Assembly: GCA_017940385.1 (NCBI GenBank)
Contig: JAGAYS010000021.1
Span: 1 to 47,038 of the forward strand
Source: Ruminobacter sp.
GTDB lineage: Bacteria > Pseudomonadota > Gammaproteobacteria > Enterobacterales > Succinivibrionaceae
Reading direction: 5' to 3'
Length of the DNA: 47,038 nucleotides
The position numbers and the translations under genes were made by a program. Within the stretch, counting starts at the first letter, position 1. Every line of letters begins with the position of its first letter. Shown piece after piece: positions 8,224 through 17,494 of the stretch. The notes beneath the pieces were generated by a model. That model was given only the letters and a program-made list of their open reading frames with translations, was not told the origin of the DNA and did no database searches.

Positions 8224-11200
8224 CTATCTTGTTCCGGTATTTATTTTACGTTCAATAATGCGTTTATTTCCAACAAAGGTATTGAATTTGAATGAGCCTT
8301 TTGCGGTATTTGCATCGTACAGGTGCTCAAGATGGAAGAATGGGGTTGTATTCAGTCCTCCTGTTTCTTTTTTCAGGGTGTAAGTTACGTGTGCGTCTCC
8401 CGTACCTGATTTGACAGCCTGAAGCCATAAGGCACCGTTTGCGAAAGTTCTGTGCTTGTCGCTGCAGTCAGTTGCGGTCTTGTTGTGCATTTTTGCACAG
8501 ATATTAAAGGTGATTGTTCCTTTCTTATTTGAAAAATCAAGGCTTGATTTGTATGAGCCCTCATCGGTGATGTACAGAACCGAACAGCTGTCGGACAGAT
8601 CTTTCCATCCGGAATCCGTGTATTCCTTTATTGAAAGAGGTGAATAAAGAGTGCCGGATTCAGTATTGCTTCCGTCAACCGTATAGTTACCGATAATGTT
8701 ATCCGTAACAATTCGTCCCATATGAACAGTGTAGTCATTAAGACTGCGGAGCTTTGATGCATACTGCTGATGGTTGGTGTTAAGAACGGCACCTGAAACG
8801 TCAGTATCGGCAGTGGTTACGGTATTCTTGGACACGCACAGCGGGTCGGCCGTTCCGCAGGTAAAGCCTGTTTCAGCACAGTCAGAACTTTCACTGAATG
8901 TATATGACGTATTGTTTGCCATGCACGCATTAAGTTTTGCGTAGTATGCGAATTTTTCCGTGGCGGTTTTGCGTCTGACTGTATCAGTGCTGACGCCCGG
9001 AACCGTAACCGTTGTATGGAAAGGGATCCCCTTATCAGCTATATAGTCATCATACCCGGAACACGAAACTGCAGAGTCGGAAGAACAAGGATCAAAGCTG
9101 TTTTCTTCCCTGTATGACGTGGCAGTGGTGGCAAGAGGCATAATCAGGACTACGCCGTCGTAATTACGGTCTGCCGTTCCCGGAATTCTGTAGAATTTTT
9201 CGGTGAAGCCTTTCTGCAGCTTTGAAGCGTATCCGTAACCGTTAAGATAACCTGAGAAGGTGAGCTTCTGGTTGTAATACATAGGGCAGGTAGGTGTTCC
9301 CGCATTCACATAAGCATCGCTTCTGAGAATGCCGGTAAGACCGGTGCCTGATGAGCGGTAACCGAATCCGTTAGCCTCTCTGAATTTATAGAAATCATTG
9401 ATTACATAGCTGTCATTGCCGATGCCTAGCGACATCGGAATAACGGTAAACACCGGACTGTAGACATGAGTACTTACGGAAGATGAACTCTGTGGTTTTA
9501 TAACGGGTTCAGCAGAAAGACTGTACCATCCTGAATCGGTTATTCTGACTCTTTTCCCGTTTGGAATGTTTCCGGTGTAGCCAATCTTCAAATATTCGGT
9601 TTCTGTTTCGTTATCGCCGTTATAAACGGTGAAGTCGGCTGTTTTTTCTGTAGAGACGGTATACCCGGAAAGAGCCGTACTCCAGTTTGAAATCTTTTCC
9701 GGAAGAATGGCTGTTGCTCCGTCAGTCGGTACTCTTACACTCTTGGAATTGCTGCCGGACTGCGGAATTTTTATGATGCTCTCAGAAGAACAGACGTTCT
9801 TGAGATTTGTCTGGTTGACGGTGGCCGTGCAGCCGGAGTCAGGACATGCCACAGCATATCCGCGGAGGTAGTATGGGGCATTGGCGTAAAGCAGTCTGTA
9901 TTTGCTGCCGTCAGTTCTGGTTGAATCGGTAGGGGATGCCGTCAGCAGGTCATAGCACAGAGCGTATGGAACGCCAACAATGTACTGATCCGGAGTAGAA
10001 CCCTGGTTAAATTCTCTGGTGATTACGTCACTTGAGGTAACCTCCCTGTTGCCGATGTAGGTGCTCTTGGTTACATTAAGTTCCGTCTTGACAGGGTAAA
10101 GGGTTCCTCTGTCTGCCGTGGTAATGAATTTGAATTTAGGAACAATGGCTCCGGTAGTGCGGTTGTACTCGACAGGCAGGGTTACATACTCTTCCGTAAA
10201 GTTTGTTGCATGATCCTTGCCTGAAAAAAGAGTGTATGTATGATTGTTGGAGTCCTTTATTTTTATTTCAGTATTTCCCTTGAGGGTGAGCTTTATGCTG
10301 TCCACGGATTTGACGTCGTTTGACAGTGTGTCGCTGTAGATGGCCTTGACATTCATGTCATTGACGTAGTTTTCCAAATCCTCGGTGGCTCCTTCCACAC
10401 ATTCATTGGTTGTGAACGAACAGGATTCGCTTAAGGATGCCGTGTTGCTGGTTCCGCAGAAGAAGTACGTATACTGTTCCGTAGGTTCTGCCGTATATCT
10501 GACAGGATCTCCGTGGTCAAAGGTGATTCGGTAGTTGTTCTGGGCATTAACCGTATAGGTATGCCCGTTTATCTTTACGTTTAATGTTCCTGTCGGAGTT
10601 TCGCAGAATCCGCCCTGGGAACAGCTCTGAACCACCAGACTTACGGTAGGAGCACAGCTTGAAAGCTGCTCCAGATAGACACGATAATAGCTGTAGGTTA
10701 TTTCGTCTTCCAGAACCACATCCTCACATGCGGAAAGCGTGGTGTAGCCTTTGATGTTGAAGCTTTCTGTTGCTTTGCACTCTTTTGACTTCGTACATAA
10801 GAGTTTTGTTAAATCAATTTCTCTGGCGTTGATTCCTCCCGTGAAACTGGTTACTCCGCTTATGGAAGCCTTGCCAGGAGTCAGAAGGTATGCAGCTGCA
10901 TCATAATCTGATGATTGGCTGTCTCTGGTTATGACGATGTCTTGTTCTGCAACAAGAACCATATGTGGAACCGGATTACTGCTGGTTGCCGTAAATGAGA
11001 TTTCATTACTGGAGAATACGTATTTATTCAATATGTTAATCATGTTGTTTTTCAGGGTTACCTTTTTCCTCCCTGTTACAGGATCAACTGTTACAGATGA
11101 TGAATCAATGTAGTATTCAAAGGTTGAATTGCAGTTGGCTTTAGCTTTAGCAAGATTATCCTTTCTGAACTGTTCCTTTTCCGGATCTGAATCCTGCATT

Positions 11201-11724
11201 ACGAAATCATGGTAGAAGTCTGTTATGTTATGCAGATTCTTTGCCTTTGTTTTTGTATGTTTGTTGCCTACAGTTACATAGCAGAACTGTTGACTGTTAT
11301 TCATACCGCTTGTTGAGGAAGACTGTATTGTTCCGAGTTTGCAACTTATTCCCGAAGCCACGTTCTGTACGTTCTGATAGATGTTTACGGTAGGGGCGGA
11401 TTTTTTGTTTAAGTCAAAGTATGGATAATAATTTGAATTGTTTGTAATATCGGAACAGGTCGATATTGGAGTTTTTGCCGCGTTGCCGGGGGTGACGTCC
11501 GCACCATTGTTTGCCTGAAAGGCAGTCGGAAAACAGTTTGCGATCACGTTGTTGTACATCTGCCTCTGCCTTGATTCAGGAAGCACGGAGTCTGCATCAC
11601 GGCATGTCTGGACAAATTCGTAGAGTGAGTCTCCACAGCTGTGAGCCGTCAGGGCGTAAGCACCACCCGGTAAGGACAGAAGACCGATGCCCGCAAGACA
11701 GTACAGATAAGTTGCTTTTTTCAT
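8224..11724 (-). CDS. Very large exported protein, distantly MshQ/DUF6701-like
   Basis: The 1166-residue reading starts at the ATG at 11724, where GGGAG is seven bases upstream and a clear Sec signal peptide follows (MKKATYLYCLAGIGLLSLPG, cleavage probably after GGAYA). The rest is Ser/Thr/Asn-rich, beta-rich and has many paired cysteines, as in secreted adhesin or pilus-tip proteins. The C-terminal third resembles DUF6701, the domain of MSHA biogenesis protein MshQ. Matching features are CPMYYNQKLTFSGYLNGYG, a GRIVTDNIIGNY block, PLSIKEYTDSGWKDLSDSCS, and a final GSFKFNTFVGNKRIIERK. I judged this likeness by eye. No MSHA pilus gene lies nearby, so the gene is an orphan. It may be a surface adhesin or pilus-associated tip protein. 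The family call is moderate; the exported state is strong. Confidence 0.6.
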   Translation of the reverse strand: MKKATYLYCLAGIGLLSLPGGAYALTAHSCGDSLYEFVQTCRDADSVLPESRQRQMYNNVIANCFPTAFQANNGADVTPGNAAKTPISTCSDITNNSNYYPYFDLNKKSAPTVNIYQNVQNVASGISCKLGTIQSSSTSGMNNSQQFCYVTVGNKHTKTKAKNLHNITDFYHDFVMQDSDPEKEQFRKDNLAKAKANCNSTFEYYIDSSSVTVDPVTGRKKVTLKNNMINILNKYVFSSNEISFTATSSNPVPHMVLVAEQDIVITRDSQSSDYDAAAYLLTPGKASISGVTSFTGGINAREIDLTKLLCTKSKECKATESFNIKGYTTLSACEDVVLEDEITYSYYRVYLEQLSSCAPTVSLVVQSCSQGGFCETPTGTLNVKINGHTYTVNAQNNYRITFDHGDPVRYTAEPTEQYTYFFCGTSNTASLSESCSFTTNECVEGATEDLENYVNDMNVKAIYSDTLSNDVKSVDSIKLTLKGNTEIKIKDSNNHTYTLFSGKDHATNFTEEYVTLPVEYNRTTGAIVPKFKFITTADRGTLYPVKTELNVTKSTYIGNREVTSSDVITREFNQGSTPDQYIVGVPYALCYDLLTASPTDSTRTDGSKYRLLYANAPYYLRGYAVACPDSGCTATVNQTNLKNVCSSESIIKIPQSGSNSKSVRVPTDGATAILPEKISNWSTALSGYTVSTEKTADFTVYNGDNETETEYLKIGYTGNIPNGKRVRITDSGWYSLSAEPVIKPQSSSSVSTHVYSPVFTVIPMSLGIGNDSYVINDFYKFREANGFGYRSSGTGLTGILRSDAYVNAGTPTCPMYYNQKLTFSGYLNGYGYASKLQKGFTEKFYRIPGTADRNYDGVVLIMPLATTATSYREENSFDPCSSDSAVSCSGYDDYIADKGIPFHTTVTVPGVSTDTVRRKTATEKFAYYAKLNACMANNTSYTFSESSDCAETGFTCGTADPLCVSKNTVTTADTDVSGAVLNTNHQQYASKLRSLNDYTVHMGRIVTDNIIGNYTVDGSNTESGTLYSPLSIKEYTDSGWKDLSDSCSVLYITDEGSYKSSLDFSNKKGTITFNICAKMHNKTATDCSDKHRTFANGALWLQAVKSGTGDAHVTYTLKKETGGLNTTPFFHLEHLYDANTAKGSFKFNTFVGNKRIIERKINTGTR

Positions 11725-11837
11725 TGTCAGACTCCCGAGAAAGACCACTCCGCTATTATTAAATTTTAATATATACAGGGCTTCTTTTCTGTCACTTAGT
11801 TAAAAAAATGGGTTGCCGGGCAGGAGTCATGATGAAA

Positions 11838-11877
11838 AAAGGCCGTCTCACTGTCAGTTTTACGTGAGGCGGCCTTA
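11838..11877 (-). terminator. Intrinsic terminator of the symporter gene
   Basis: Read on the minus strand, AAGGCCGCCTCAC pairs with GTGAGACGGCCTT (one mismatch) and is followed by six T. It lies just past the symporter stop at 11903. Confidence 0.85.
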
Positions 11878-11902
11878 ACCTATCTTATTGATAATTTATG
11901 TT

Positions 11903-13180
11903 TTATTCTGGAGTAACAGGAAGTTTAATTCCCAGTTTCTCGGCCTTGTTTTTCAGGTCTTTGTCAACAACTGTGGCAATACATGAGTCTGACCATACGT
12001 TAAGAGATGTTTCAATCATGTCAAGTATTGCATAGATAGGGAAGATAATGCCGAGCAGTTCAATAGGTACTCCCATTGATGACAGCAGACTTGCCGACAG
12101 GAAATAGCAGCCCATAGGTACACCTGCGTTGCCGATGGCGGCAAGTGTGGCAATACCGACCCACATGATCAGCATGGTAGGACCTATCTGTGCGCCGTCA
12201 TTCTGCATAAGATACATTACCGTGGTGAGAATAAATGCGGCACAGCCGTTCATGTTGATTGTCGTGCAGATAGGCAGTACAAATCTTGAGACTTTTGGAT
12301 TGATGCCGTTATTCTTTTCGGCACATTCCATGGTTATCGGCAACGTTGCGGCTGATGACTTGGAGAAAAAGGCTACCGTAAGGGCATTGAACATCCCACT
12401 GAAGATTTTAAGAGGGTTCAGCTTCTTGATAAGGAGTAACAGCGGAAGCACAATCAGTCCCTGGATGAGGTTTGCACCGACCACAACGGTAAAGTAGGAT
12501 GCCAGACCTCCAATCTGCAGGCCGGAACTGAATTTTTCCACACAAACGGAAATAAAACCGAAAAGTCCCAGAGGCAGGATAAGGATAATCCATTTGATAA
12601 TTATGAAAATAATCTCCTGGAAACCAGAAAGAACGCTTATGATGTTTTCACGGTTTTTTTCGTTCCGTATGTGTCTGATTGCAAAACCTGTGATGACGGC
12701 TATCAGAAGAACGCTGAGAATATTGCCGTTTACCAGAGGTGCCAGAATATTGTCCGGAAATATGTTTACGAAATACTCCAGATAATCCTTTTTGTCACTG
12801 AGTCCGACGTCTGAGAGAAGAAGTTCCTCTTCGCTCTGTCTGACATAGTTTTCCGGAGAAATAACAGCATAGAGAACTGCAGCTACCGATGCCGCAAGAA
12901 CCGTGGTGCCTATTGTATATGATAGGGTTCTTTTCCACAGCGATTTTGATACGGCCGAGGTTCCGAGAGTGGCCAGTGTCAGGCACAGGGTTACGGCAAT
13001 GATTGGTACGCTTACATAGCTGAACATTCTTATGAAAATGTCGGATATGAACTGTGCTGCCGTCATCCCGAACTGAGTCGGGTACAATCCGTTGAGGACG
13101 CCAAAAATGATGGCCAGAATGTAAAAACCCATGTATTTCCAGCTGGTGTGCTGTCGGGGAGTTAGTTTAGTGTCGGTCAT
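11903..13180 (-). CDS. Dicarboxylate/amino acid:cation symporter (DAACS family)
   Basis: It is an inner-membrane secondary transporter of the SDF/GltP-DctA-SstT superfamily, moving acidic or small neutral amino acids or C4-dicarboxylates with Na+ or H+. The start at 13180 (MTDTKLTPRQ) is chosen for GAGGAG five bases upstream, giving 425 residues, the family norm. The hairpin-loop serine motif SKSSAATLPITMEC and the transmembrane 7 motif INMNGCAAF (NMDGT in many members) are present, as are the usual eight helices plus two re-entrant loops. The NMNG variant and the extra hydrophilic loop around residues 105-135 separate it from classical GltP/DctA. The substrate cannot be read from sequence. 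It is transcribed alone: a terminator lies on each side. Confidence 0.85.
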   Translation of the reverse strand: MTDTKLTPRQHTSWKYMGFYILAIIFGVLNGLYPTQFGMTAAQFISDIFIRMFSYVSVPIIAVTLCLTLATLGTSAVSKSLWKRTLSYTIGTTVLAASVAAVLYAVISPENYVRQSEEELLLSDVGLSDKKDYLEYFVNIFPDNILAPLVNGNILSVLLIAVITGFAIRHIRNEKNRENIISVLSGFQEIIFIIIKWIILILPLGLFGFISVCVEKFSSGLQIGGLASYFTVVVGANLIQGLIVLPLLLLIKKLNPLKIFSGMFNALTVAFFSKSSAATLPITMECAEKNNGINPKVSRFVLPICTTINMNGCAAFILTTVMYLMQNDGAQIGPTMLIMWVGIATLAAIGNAGVPMGCYFLSASLLSSMGVPIELLGIIFPIYAILDMIETSLNVWSDSCIATVVDKDLKNKAEKLGIKLPVTPE

Positions 13181-13242
13181 GAAGTCTCCTCTTTCCGAAT
13201 ACGTATGACTGATTAAAAAACATCGTGTTTTCATTATAGGTA

Positions 13243-13269
13243 AAAAAGGCCGGTGAGTTCAGCCTTTTT
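13243..13269 (-). terminator. Intrinsic terminator of cysK
   Basis: On the minus strand AAAAAGGC and GCCTTTTTT flank an 11-base loop, followed by T. It lies about 75 bases past the cysK stop and separates cysK from the symporter gene. Confidence 0.75.
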
Positions 13270-13343
13270 GTCTGGGATTTGAGGTTCTGCGCGTTTTAAT
13301 TTCCGTTCCCGGAAAACGGCGCATACTCACCTTTCCCTGAATA

Positions 13344-14270
13344 TTACTTGTAGATGTCGGTAGAAATATAGTGTTCACCGGTATCAGGGAGAATCACGAC
13401 AATGTTTTTGCCTTCGTATTCCGGACGCTTTGCAAGCTCAACGGCCGCTGACAGATTACCGCCTGCGGAAATACCTGCAAGGATGGCTTCAATCTGATTA
13501 AGGCTTACGGTAGTGCTGATGGCGTCATCACCTTTTACGGTAAGGACTTCGTCAACAACTTCAGGATAGTAGCACTTTGGAATGAAGTTTGCCCCTATAC
13601 CCTGAATCTTGTGAGTAGACGCTTCTCCTTTGGTGATGAGCGGGGATTCGGCAGGTTCAACACCTACGGCCTTAACGTTAGGATTGAGAGTCTTCAGGCC
13701 CTTTGCAATACCGGAGATGGTACCGCCGGTGCCGATGCCGGCAACAACCGCATCGACTTTACCGTCAAGATCCTTCCATATCTCAACTGCAGTGGTTTTT
13801 TCATGAGCAAGAGGGTTGGCCGGATTTTCAAACTGGCCTACGATGATGCTGCCGGGAATGGATTTGTGAATTTCCTCTGCGCGACTTACGGCTCCTTTCA
13901 TTCCGTCTTTAGCCGGAGTGAGAACCAGTTCTGCTCCGCGGGCCTTGAGAAGGGCTCTTCTTTCAAGACTCATGCTTTCAGGCATGGTGAGGATGAGTCT
14001 GAGACCGTAGAGTCTGGCAACCAGTGCAAGTCCGATGCCTGTATTGCCGGAGGTAGGTTCGATAATGGTGCTCCCGCGGGTGATGAGACCTCTGTCAAGA
14101 GCGTCCTTAACCATGCTCAAGGCTGCACGATCCTTGATTGAACCGGCCGGATTAAACATTTCAAGTTTGGCATAGAGGTGAGCCTTTACCTGAAACTTTT
14201 CTTCAAATCTTGATAATCTTACAAGGGGAGTGTTCCCTATAAGTTCTTCCACTGAATTATAAAGTGCCAT
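13344..14270 (-). CDS. cysK: Cysteine synthase (O-acetylserine sulfhydrylase)
   Basis: This pyridoxal-phosphate enzyme makes L-cysteine from O-acetylserine and sulfide, the last step of sulfide assimilation. The 308-residue protein is of CysK length. The cofactor lysine is K46 in NPAGSIKDR. The substrate loop TSGNTG (about 74-79), the phosphate-binding GTGGTISG (about 174-181) and the C-terminal ISAGGN (normally SSGA) follow in order. AAGGAG lies eight bases before the ATG. The closest style is the Firmicute/Clostridial CysK type rather than the longer E. coli protein. The neighbours (symporter, DedA) are separated by terminators and are not pathway partners. Confidence 0.92.
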   Translation of the reverse strand: MALYNSVEELIGNTPLVRLSRFEEKFQVKAHLYAKLEMFNPAGSIKDRAALSMVKDALDRGLITRGSTIIEPTSGNTGIGLALVARLYGLRLILTMPESMSLERRALLKARGAELVLTPAKDGMKGAVSRAEEIHKSIPGSIIVGQFENPANPLAHEKTTAVEIWKDLDGKVDAVVAGIGTGGTISGIAKGLKTLNPNVKAVGVEPAESPLITKGEASTHKIQGIGANFIPKCYYPEVVDEVLTVKGDDAISTTVSLNQIEAILAGISAGGNLSAAVELAKRPEYEGKNIVVILPDTGEHYISTDIYK

Positions 14271-14362
14271 TATTAATCTCCTTAGTCAGTTGTACGAGCT
14301 CCGCAGGGCGGAGGTTTACCGGTTTTAAAATGATGCACGCGTAAACCGGAAAGACGCGGCAT

Positions 14363-14402
14363 CCGTCAAAATAAAACAGCCCGGGCCTAAGGCTCGGGCT
14401 GT
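14363..14402 (-). terminator. Intrinsic terminator of the DedA gene
   Basis: On the minus strand AGCCCGAGCC pairs with GGCCCGGGCT around TTA, followed by TGTTTTATTTT. It starts six bases after the DedA stop. Confidence 0.85.
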
Positions 14403-14408
14403 GGGTGG

Positions 14409-15149
14409 TTAATCTATTCTGTCAGCCTGATTACGTGAGTGCTTTTCTTCTTCGGCTTTTCTTTGCTGTTCTTCTTCGAGAAGCTGTTTTTTTGCTATTT
14501 CAACTGCCTTCTTTTCAGCAGCCTTTCTTTTCTTCGCAAAATGATTCTTGGTTACTATTATGATGGCGATGGCAACAATTGTCAGAATAACGATGTGCAT
14601 GATGCTCTGACCTTCCTTAACCTTGGCAATGAGCTCCGGTATACTGCGTGCACAGTAATATCCCAGATATATCCATGCCGGAACTGATATGAGAGCTGCA
14701 AATCCGTCCATCAGCAGAAAATGAATGAACGGAACCCTCTGACTCATACCGGCCGCCATGAATATCGGAGATCTGAGTCCCGGCATGAATCTGGCCGCGA
14801 ACAGTACCCAGATTCCGTATTTTGCAAACTGTTCCTGGACGGAGGCAAAGCGTTCAGGAGTAAGAACCTTGCGCATCGGCTTGAATCTCTGGATTCTGTA
14901 GCCGAATATTTTTCCTATGAAATACATGGTTGCGTCACCGATAAGCACGCCGGCAAAACAGATGATAAGCATCACGGTAATATCCGTTGCCCCGAGACCG
15001 GAAACGAGACCTCCTGCAACAAGGGTGATGTCTTCAGGAACCGGAAGTCCGAAGCCACAGAGAATCAGTACACCGAAGGCTATTACGTAATTCCATGCTC
15101 CCAGATCGGTCAGGTTTTCAATTACCCAGTTCAGTATAGTCTCAACCAT
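14409..15149 (-). CDS. DedA family inner-membrane protein
   Basis: The 246-residue protein belongs to the DedA/VTT superfamily, members of which act in undecaprenyl-phosphate or phospholipid translocation and in membrane-potential homeostasis. Conserved elements are GFGLPVPEDI with its acidic residue (about 32-41), GDATMYFIG (about 71-79) and the arginine motif ARFMPGLRSPIF (about 118-129). Four to five membrane segments are visible, with the last near residues 183-200. The C-terminus beyond residue 205 is a charged, Lys/Glu/Gln-rich, probably helical or coiled-coil cytoplasmic tail that most DedA proteins lack. It is a single-gene unit with its own terminator. Family call is strong; the transported molecule is not known. 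Confidence 0.88.
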   Translation of the reverse strand: MVETILNWVIENLTDLGAWNYVIAFGVLILCGFGLPVPEDITLVAGGLVSGLGATDITVMLIICFAGVLIGDATMYFIGKIFGYRIQRFKPMRKVLTPERFASVQEQFAKYGIWVLFAARFMPGLRSPIFMAAGMSQRVPFIHFLLMDGFAALISVPAWIYLGYYCARSIPELIAKVKEGQSIMHIVILTIVAIAIIIVTKNHFAKKRKAAEKKAVEIAKKQLLEEEQQRKAEEEKHSRNQADRID

Positions 15150-15341
15150 TTCTTTATAAGATTCTCCGTATTTAAGTTATGACACGGAATTTTTCCCGTA
15201 AACCGTGTCGGTGAGTTGATATTGAAATTATTAAACGGAACCGATGCTTCATACTGTCTTATGCTGATTATAGCATGTCATAATCAGATTCCTATATTTT
15301 GATGTCATGCCTTATCATTAGTTCCTTTTCCGTAGTCAAAA

Positions 15342-15812
15342 TTACTGCGGACGGGCTCCGCTGAACTTTAACTGTCTCCATGATTCGAACACGAAAATCG
15401 CTACGCTGTTTGACAGATTCATGCATCTGCTGCCCGGAACCATTGGGATTCTGACCTTGTGTTCATCATCGAGAGTATCGGTAAATTCGTCAGGAAGTCC
15501 TTTGGTTTCTTTCCCGAAAATAAGCACGTCACCTTCCTGGAATCTGCACTGATCGGGGTAGGCGTGTCCCTTTGTGGTACATGCATATATGTTGTGTCCC
15601 TTAAAGTACTCAAGACATTCGTTCAGGTTGCGGTGTTTTTTTATGTCCACAAATTCGTGATAGTCAAGACCGGCGCGCAGGAGTCTCTTATCATCGAGTA
15701 TGAATGCAGCAGGTTCCACTATGTGGAGCTTGTATCCGGTGTTTGCGCATAATCTGATAATGTTGCCGGTATTGGCAGGAATTTCAGGCTGAAACAGTAC
15801 TATGTTTAACAT
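15342..15812 (-). CDS. trmL: tRNA (cytidine/uridine-2'-O-)-methyltransferase TrmL
   Basis: This SPOUT-class enzyme uses S-adenosylmethionine to methylate the 2'-OH of the wobble base 34 in tRNA-Leu. The 156-residue protein is of TrmL/YibK length. Signature segments are MLNIVLFQPEIPANTGNIIR at the start, LIFGKETKGLP (about 98-108) and the knot motif RIPMVPGSRCMNLSNSVAI (about 121-139), which forms the cofactor pocket. AGGGAA lies a few bases before the ATG. The gene stands alone. Confidence 0.93.
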   Translation of the reverse strand: MLNIVLFQPEIPANTGNIIRLCANTGYKLHIVEPAAFILDDKRLLRAGLDYHEFVDIKKHRNLNECLEYFKGHNIYACTTKGHAYPDQCRFQEGDVLIFGKETKGLPDEFTDTLDDEHKVRIPMVPGSRCMNLSNSVAIFVFESWRQLKFSGARPQ

Positions 15813-16411
15813 GCAGGTTCCCTTGTTCTGTGCGGACTAAAAGTAAAAAGAAATCCTTCCCTCCATACATGGAGATGAAATTAGGAATTTCAAGGATTTA
15901 CGGTGTTTCAACGGTATATATGTTTCCGTGCCGGATTATTTTAGATCAATTTGAGGCCTTCGTGATCGCCGAAGAGGAAATTGTTTTCAAAAAAATCAGT
16001 TTTCCTGCGTGCGTACGGACACAACATCTGAACTGTTTTTACAAAATCAATTCTTTAAGTAACGTGGATTTAGTGTGAAAACGTTTTATTTTTGCGCTTC
16101 AGCGGCAGTGGTATTTGTGACATCTGACGGGTTTTAATATCTCAAAGCATTGTGATTCGATTATAGAAACCTAAATATATGTTTTAATGGAGATTATATT
16201 ATTATGTGGTAAAACATATTTTTGCGTATAGAAAAGATATGGTTTTTAAGGCGTTAACGCACGGCAAAAATAACGGTACTGCTTACGTAATTCTGATTTT
16301 TACCTGACCGAATGTTGTACGCTTATCCGAATGTGATTCATAAATGTTTCCCGAAATGAACACAAGGATAGGCCGGTGTTTATTAAATTTTTGATGTTTG
16401 GAGTTTTTGCT
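15813..16411. promoter_or_regulatory. Divergent regulatory region trmL / alcohol dehydrogenase cluster
   Basis: About 600 AT-rich bases without a believable gene; a frame at 15830-16078 has no protein character. It contains a weak FNR-like sequence (TTATT TTAG ATCAA, 15936-15949, 8 of 10) and a 10-base inverted repeat at 16177-16219. GGAG at 16400-16403 is the ribosome site of the dehydrogenase. Confidence 0.5.
16177..16219 (+). promoter_or_regulatory. 10-bp inverted repeat upstream of the dehydrogenase (candidate operator)
   Basis: ATATGTTTTA (16177-16186) and TAAAACATAT (16210-16219) are perfect inverted copies whose starts are 33 bases apart, about three helical turns. They lie about 190 bases before the dehydrogenase start. 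They could bind a dimeric regulator such as the AraC-type protein at the end of the cluster, but this is inference. Confidence 0.4.
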
Positions 16412-17482
16412 ATGGGAAAAATGATGAAAGGTTTTGCCATGCTTGGCATTGGCAGGGTTGGCTGGATCGAGAAGGAAGTTCCTAAGTGCGGTCCGCTTGA
16501 TGCGATTGTAAGGCCTCTGGCCATTGCCATTTGTACCTCTGACGTGCATACCGTTTATGAAGGAGCAATCGGCGATCGTCATAACATGATCCTTGGGCAT
16601 GAGGGGTGCGGTGAAATCGTGGAAGTAGGTTCCGAGGTTAAGGATTTTAAGCCTGGTGACAGGGTTCTTGTTCCGGCCATTACTCCTGACTGGAACTCCC
16701 TCGAGGCTCAGGCCGGTTACAGCATGCACTCAGGCGGCATGCTTGCTGGCTGGAAATTCTCAAACTTCAAGGATGGCGTGTTCTCCGAGTTTTTCCATGT
16801 CAATGACGCTGACGGTAATCTTGCACTTATCCCTGAAGGCATGAGTGTCGAGGAGGCCTGTATTCTTTCTGACATGGTTCCGACCGGATTCCATGCCGTG
16901 GAACTTGCAGACGTGCAGTTTGGTGATACCGTGCTTGTAATCGGCATAGGTGCGGTAGGGCTTATGTCCGTGGCCGGTGCCGCACTGAGAGGGGCATCAC
17001 GCATCATAGCAGTAGGTACCAGACCTGTATGCGTCAATGCTGCAAAGGGGTACGGTGCCACCGACTTTATATCATATCGTGACGGGAAGATTGAGGATCA
17101 GGTAATGGCGCTTACCGGTGGAAAGGGCGTTGACCGCGTATGCATCGCCGGCGGTGATGTAAACACCTTCGAAGCTGCCATAAAGTCTCTTAAACCGGGT
17201 GGACGCATCGGTAACGTGAATTATCTCGGAAGCGGTGACTATGTGAACATTCCGAGGGCTGAATGGGGTTGCGGCATGGGACATAAGCAGATTCTTTCCG
17301 GTCTGATGCCGGGCGGTCGTCTGCGCATGGAAAAGTTGTCATCACTCGTGGCTTCAGGCAGACTTGACGTTAAGCCGGAAATCACCCACGTATTCCACGG
17401 CTGGGAACACTGTGCCGAGGCTTTGGAACTCATGCGTGACAAGCCTAAGGATCTGATTAAGCCAATCGTAATCCCTGATTAA
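16412..17482 (+). CDS. NADP-dependent zinc secondary alcohol dehydrogenase
   Basis: The protein aligns over its whole length with the Thermoanaerobacter brockii NADP-dependent secondary alcohol dehydrogenase (352 residues), as I recall it. That enzyme interconverts secondary alcohols and ketones such as 2-propanol/acetone. The start at 16412 is chosen because GGAG is eight bases upstream, giving 356 residues. The catalytic zinc ligands are kept: C41, H63 and D154 (C37, H59, D150 in T. brockii), plus E64. The Rossmann motif GIGAVGLM is near 180-187. The NADP-selecting arginine in VGTRPVC and tyrosine in FISYRDG are also present, so NADP(H) is expected. It is followed 12 bases later by a metallochaperone-type GTPase, suggesting coupled zinc supply. 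This clostridial enzyme type in a gammaproteobacterium suggests horizontal transfer. Confidence 0.9.
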   Translation: MGKMMKGFAMLGIGRVGWIEKEVPKCGPLDAIVRPLAIAICTSDVHTVYEGAIGDRHNMILGHEGCGEIVEVGSEVKDFKPGDRVLVPAITPDWNSLEAQAGYSMHSGGMLAGWKFSNFKDGVFSEFFHVNDADGNLALIPEGMSVEEACILSDMVPTGFHAVELADVQFGDTVLVIGIGAVGLMSVAGAALRGASRIIAVGTRPVCVNAAKGYGATDFISYRDGKIEDQVMALTGGKGVDRVCIAGGDVNTFEAAIKSLKPGGRIGNVNYLGSGDYVNIPRAEWGCGMGHKQILSGLMPGGRLRMEKLSSLVASGRLDVKPEITHVFHGWEHCAEALELMRDKPKDLIKPIVIPD

Positions 17483-17494
17483 AAAGGGGAGCAT

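Noticed and set aside
15936-15949. FNR-like site between trmL and the dehydrogenase
   Set aside because: Only 8 of 10 matches and far from both starts; noted in the intergenic entry but not called as a site.
15830-16078. 82-codon plus-strand frame after trmL start
   Set aside because: No convincing ribosome site, no family likeness and irregular composition; treated as intergenic.
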